Shown piece by piece: positions 5,268 through 6,072 of a DNA stretch of 6,072 bases. The notes beneath the pieces were generated by a model. That model was not told the DNA's origin. It searched no databases and saw only the letters and a list, made by a program, of their open reading frames with translations. Positions within the stretch are counted from its first letter, which is position 1. Every line of letters starts with the position of its first letter. The translations under genes were made by a program, and so were the position numbers. This stretch comes from Sedimentisphaerales bacterium. Its GTDB lineage: Bacteria; Planctomycetota; Phycisphaerae; Sedimentisphaerales; Anaerobacaceae. The stretch is taken from NCBI GenBank assembly GCA_030630905.1, contig DAOVMB010000173.1:1-6072 (forward strand), given 5' to 3'.

Positions 5268-5269
5268 CC

Positions 5270-5372
5270 TTGTCATTCTGAGTGAAACGAAGTGGAGCGA
5301 AGAATCTCAACGCCCACATGTTTCCCTAAGATTCTTCGTCCTGATAAACGACATCAGAACTCAGAATGACAA
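5270..5372. repeat. Nested inverted-repeat element (MITE-like, 103 bp)
   Basis: The ends are perfect 13-bp inverted repeats: TTGTCATTCTGAG (5270-5282) and CTCAGAATGACAA (5360-5372). Inside is a second perfect 10-bp pair, CGAAGAATCT (5298-5307) and AGATTCTTCG (5329-5338). The whole could fold into one long hairpin. There is no open reading frame within. The TGTCATTCTGAGxGAAxCGAAG type of end is common in short, non-autonomous dispersed repeats of many environmental bacteria. No clear target-site duplication is visible: the flanks are GGCC on the left and AGGG on the right. It separates the aminotransferase remnant from hisC. Confidence 0.7.
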
Positions 5373-5431
5373 AGGGTGCATATGCCGAATTAAGTAAGAA
5401 ATTTTCTTTATAGCAATACGAGACGTGAACA

Positions 5432-6072
5432 ATGGGATATTTTCGGGACAATATTGAGAAGATAAAAGGGTATGAGCCGGGTTTTCAGCCAAAGTCAGTA
5501 GATATAATAAAGCTGAACACGAACGAAAATCCCTATTTGCCCTCGCCACAGGCCGTAGAACTGCTGAGCCGGATCAATGTAGAGCAGCTTCGGCGATATC
5601 CTGACCCTGTTGGAACTGCGTTTCGAGAAGCCGCAGCGGAAATTCATGGGCTGAGCCCCGAGAATATTATGTGCTGTAACGGCGGAGATGATTTGCTGAC
5701 TATTGCTTTTCGTGCTTTCTGTGATGAAAACCGGCCCGTCGCGTACCCCGCTCCGACTTATTCGCTTTACCCGGTGTTGGCGAATCTGCAAAATTGTAAG
5801 GTTGTTGAAGTTCCGTTCGACCACGAGTTCAATCTGCCGGTCGAATTAACAAAAACCGGCGCTGCATTGACGATAGTTTGCAATCCTAACGCACCGAGCG
5901 GCAGCTTTATAAGTGTCGGCGAGCTGGCTTCGTTAGCCGATGAGCTTTCCGGCGTGCTCTTGATTGACGAGGCTTACGTGGATTTTGCCGATGAGAATTG
6001 TGCCGTACTGGTTAAAGACTTCGATAACGTAATTATCCTTCGCTCGATGAGCAAAGGGTACGGTCTTGCCGG
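5432..6072 (+). CDS. hisC: Histidinol-phosphate aminotransferase (3' part beyond window)
   Basis: HisC is a cytoplasmic, fold-type I pyridoxal-phosphate enzyme. It converts imidazole-acetol phosphate to L-histidinol phosphate in histidine synthesis, with glutamate as amino donor. The first 213 of about 350-360 residues are visible. Seen are LNTNENPY (28-35), RRYPDP, the cofactor-phosphate loop CNGGDDLL (a variant of GNGSDE), YPAPTYSLYP, NPNAPSG with Asn151, DEAYVDF with Asp179 and Tyr182, and SMSKGYGLAG with the Schiff-base Lys208. An in-frame TGA at 5426-5428 makes ATG 5432 the first possible ATG. The Shine-Dalgarno is poor (GAGACG). The AT-rich stretch 5373-5431 before it shows no promoter I can support. 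Close paralogues (CobC/CobD-like or other HisC-type aminotransferases) cannot be fully excluded without the C-terminus. Confidence 0.9.
   Translation, partial: MGYFRDNIEKIKGYEPGFQPKSVDIIKLNTNENPYLPSPQAVELLSRINVEQLRRYPDPVGTAFREAAAEIHGLSPENIMCCNGGDDLLTIAFRAFCDENRPVAYPAPTYSLYPVLANLQNCKVVEVPFDHEFNLPVELTKTGAALTIVCNPNAPSGSFISVGELASLADELSGVLLIDEAYVDFADENCAVLVKDFDNVIILRSMSKGYGLA

Noticed and set aside
5248..5268. Short CCGG-rich stretch (CCGGTATCCGG, GGCCGGCC) as a possible terminator or site
   Set aside because: The stem is only 4 bp, no T-tract follows, and the bases are explained by the aminotransferase remnant's codons.
5495..5824. 109-codon minus-strand frame within hisC
   Set aside because: Antisense to conserved aminotransferase motifs, without a domain of its own.

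Overview
The window is bacterial chromosomal DNA. Dense housekeeping genes flank a stretch of about 2.4 kb (2978-5431) made of small toxin-antitoxin-type genes, gene remnants and palindromic repeats. The phylum cannot be fixed from this sequence. The codon use, the loose ribosome-binding sites, the corrinoid-methyltransferase-like URO-D remnant and the dispersed palindromes would fit a Planctomycetota (Phycisphaerae-like) genome or a similar environmental bacterium, but that is a weak inference.

Left part (1-2977, all + strand): pgk (phosphoglycerate kinase), rpe (ribulose-phosphate 3-epimerase) and accD (acetyl-CoA carboxylase carboxyltransferase beta subunit). pgk and rpe are close together and are probably co-transcribed. 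accD follows after a 103-base gap that holds a perfect 8-bp palindrome and a possible weak promoter. These genes serve glycolysis/gluconeogenesis, the pentose phosphate pathway and fatty acid synthesis.

Middle part (2978-5431): first comes the C-terminal remnant of a uroporphyrinogen-decarboxylase-family gene, with a possible terminator. Next is a good promoter driving a MNT-type nucleotidyltransferase (antitoxin type). Its overlapping HepT (HEPN toxin) partner is broken by an out-of-frame internal deletion that removes the catalytic centre. A block of hairpins follows. Then three genes run leftward on the minus strand: a MNT nucleotidyltransferase, a HEPN-domain protein overlapping its 3' end, and a second, unrelated MNT nucleotidyltransferase with a strong Shine-Dalgarno but no HepT after it. 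Upstream of this minus-strand operon lie what looks like the frameshifted C-terminal tail of a class V aminotransferase and a nested inverted repeat of 103 bp (MITE-like).

Right part (5432-6072, + strand): the first 213 codons of hisC (histidinol-phosphate aminotransferase), cut by the window edge just after the pyridoxal-phosphate lysine.

The main interest is the middle island. It holds three MNT nucleotidyltransferase genes of different subtypes within 1.7 kb, with one apparently whole HEPN partner, one gutted partner and one missing partner. Together with two truncated metabolic genes and several mobile-looking palindromes, this reads as a site of repeated gain and decay of HEPN/MNT modules rather than a clearly new system.
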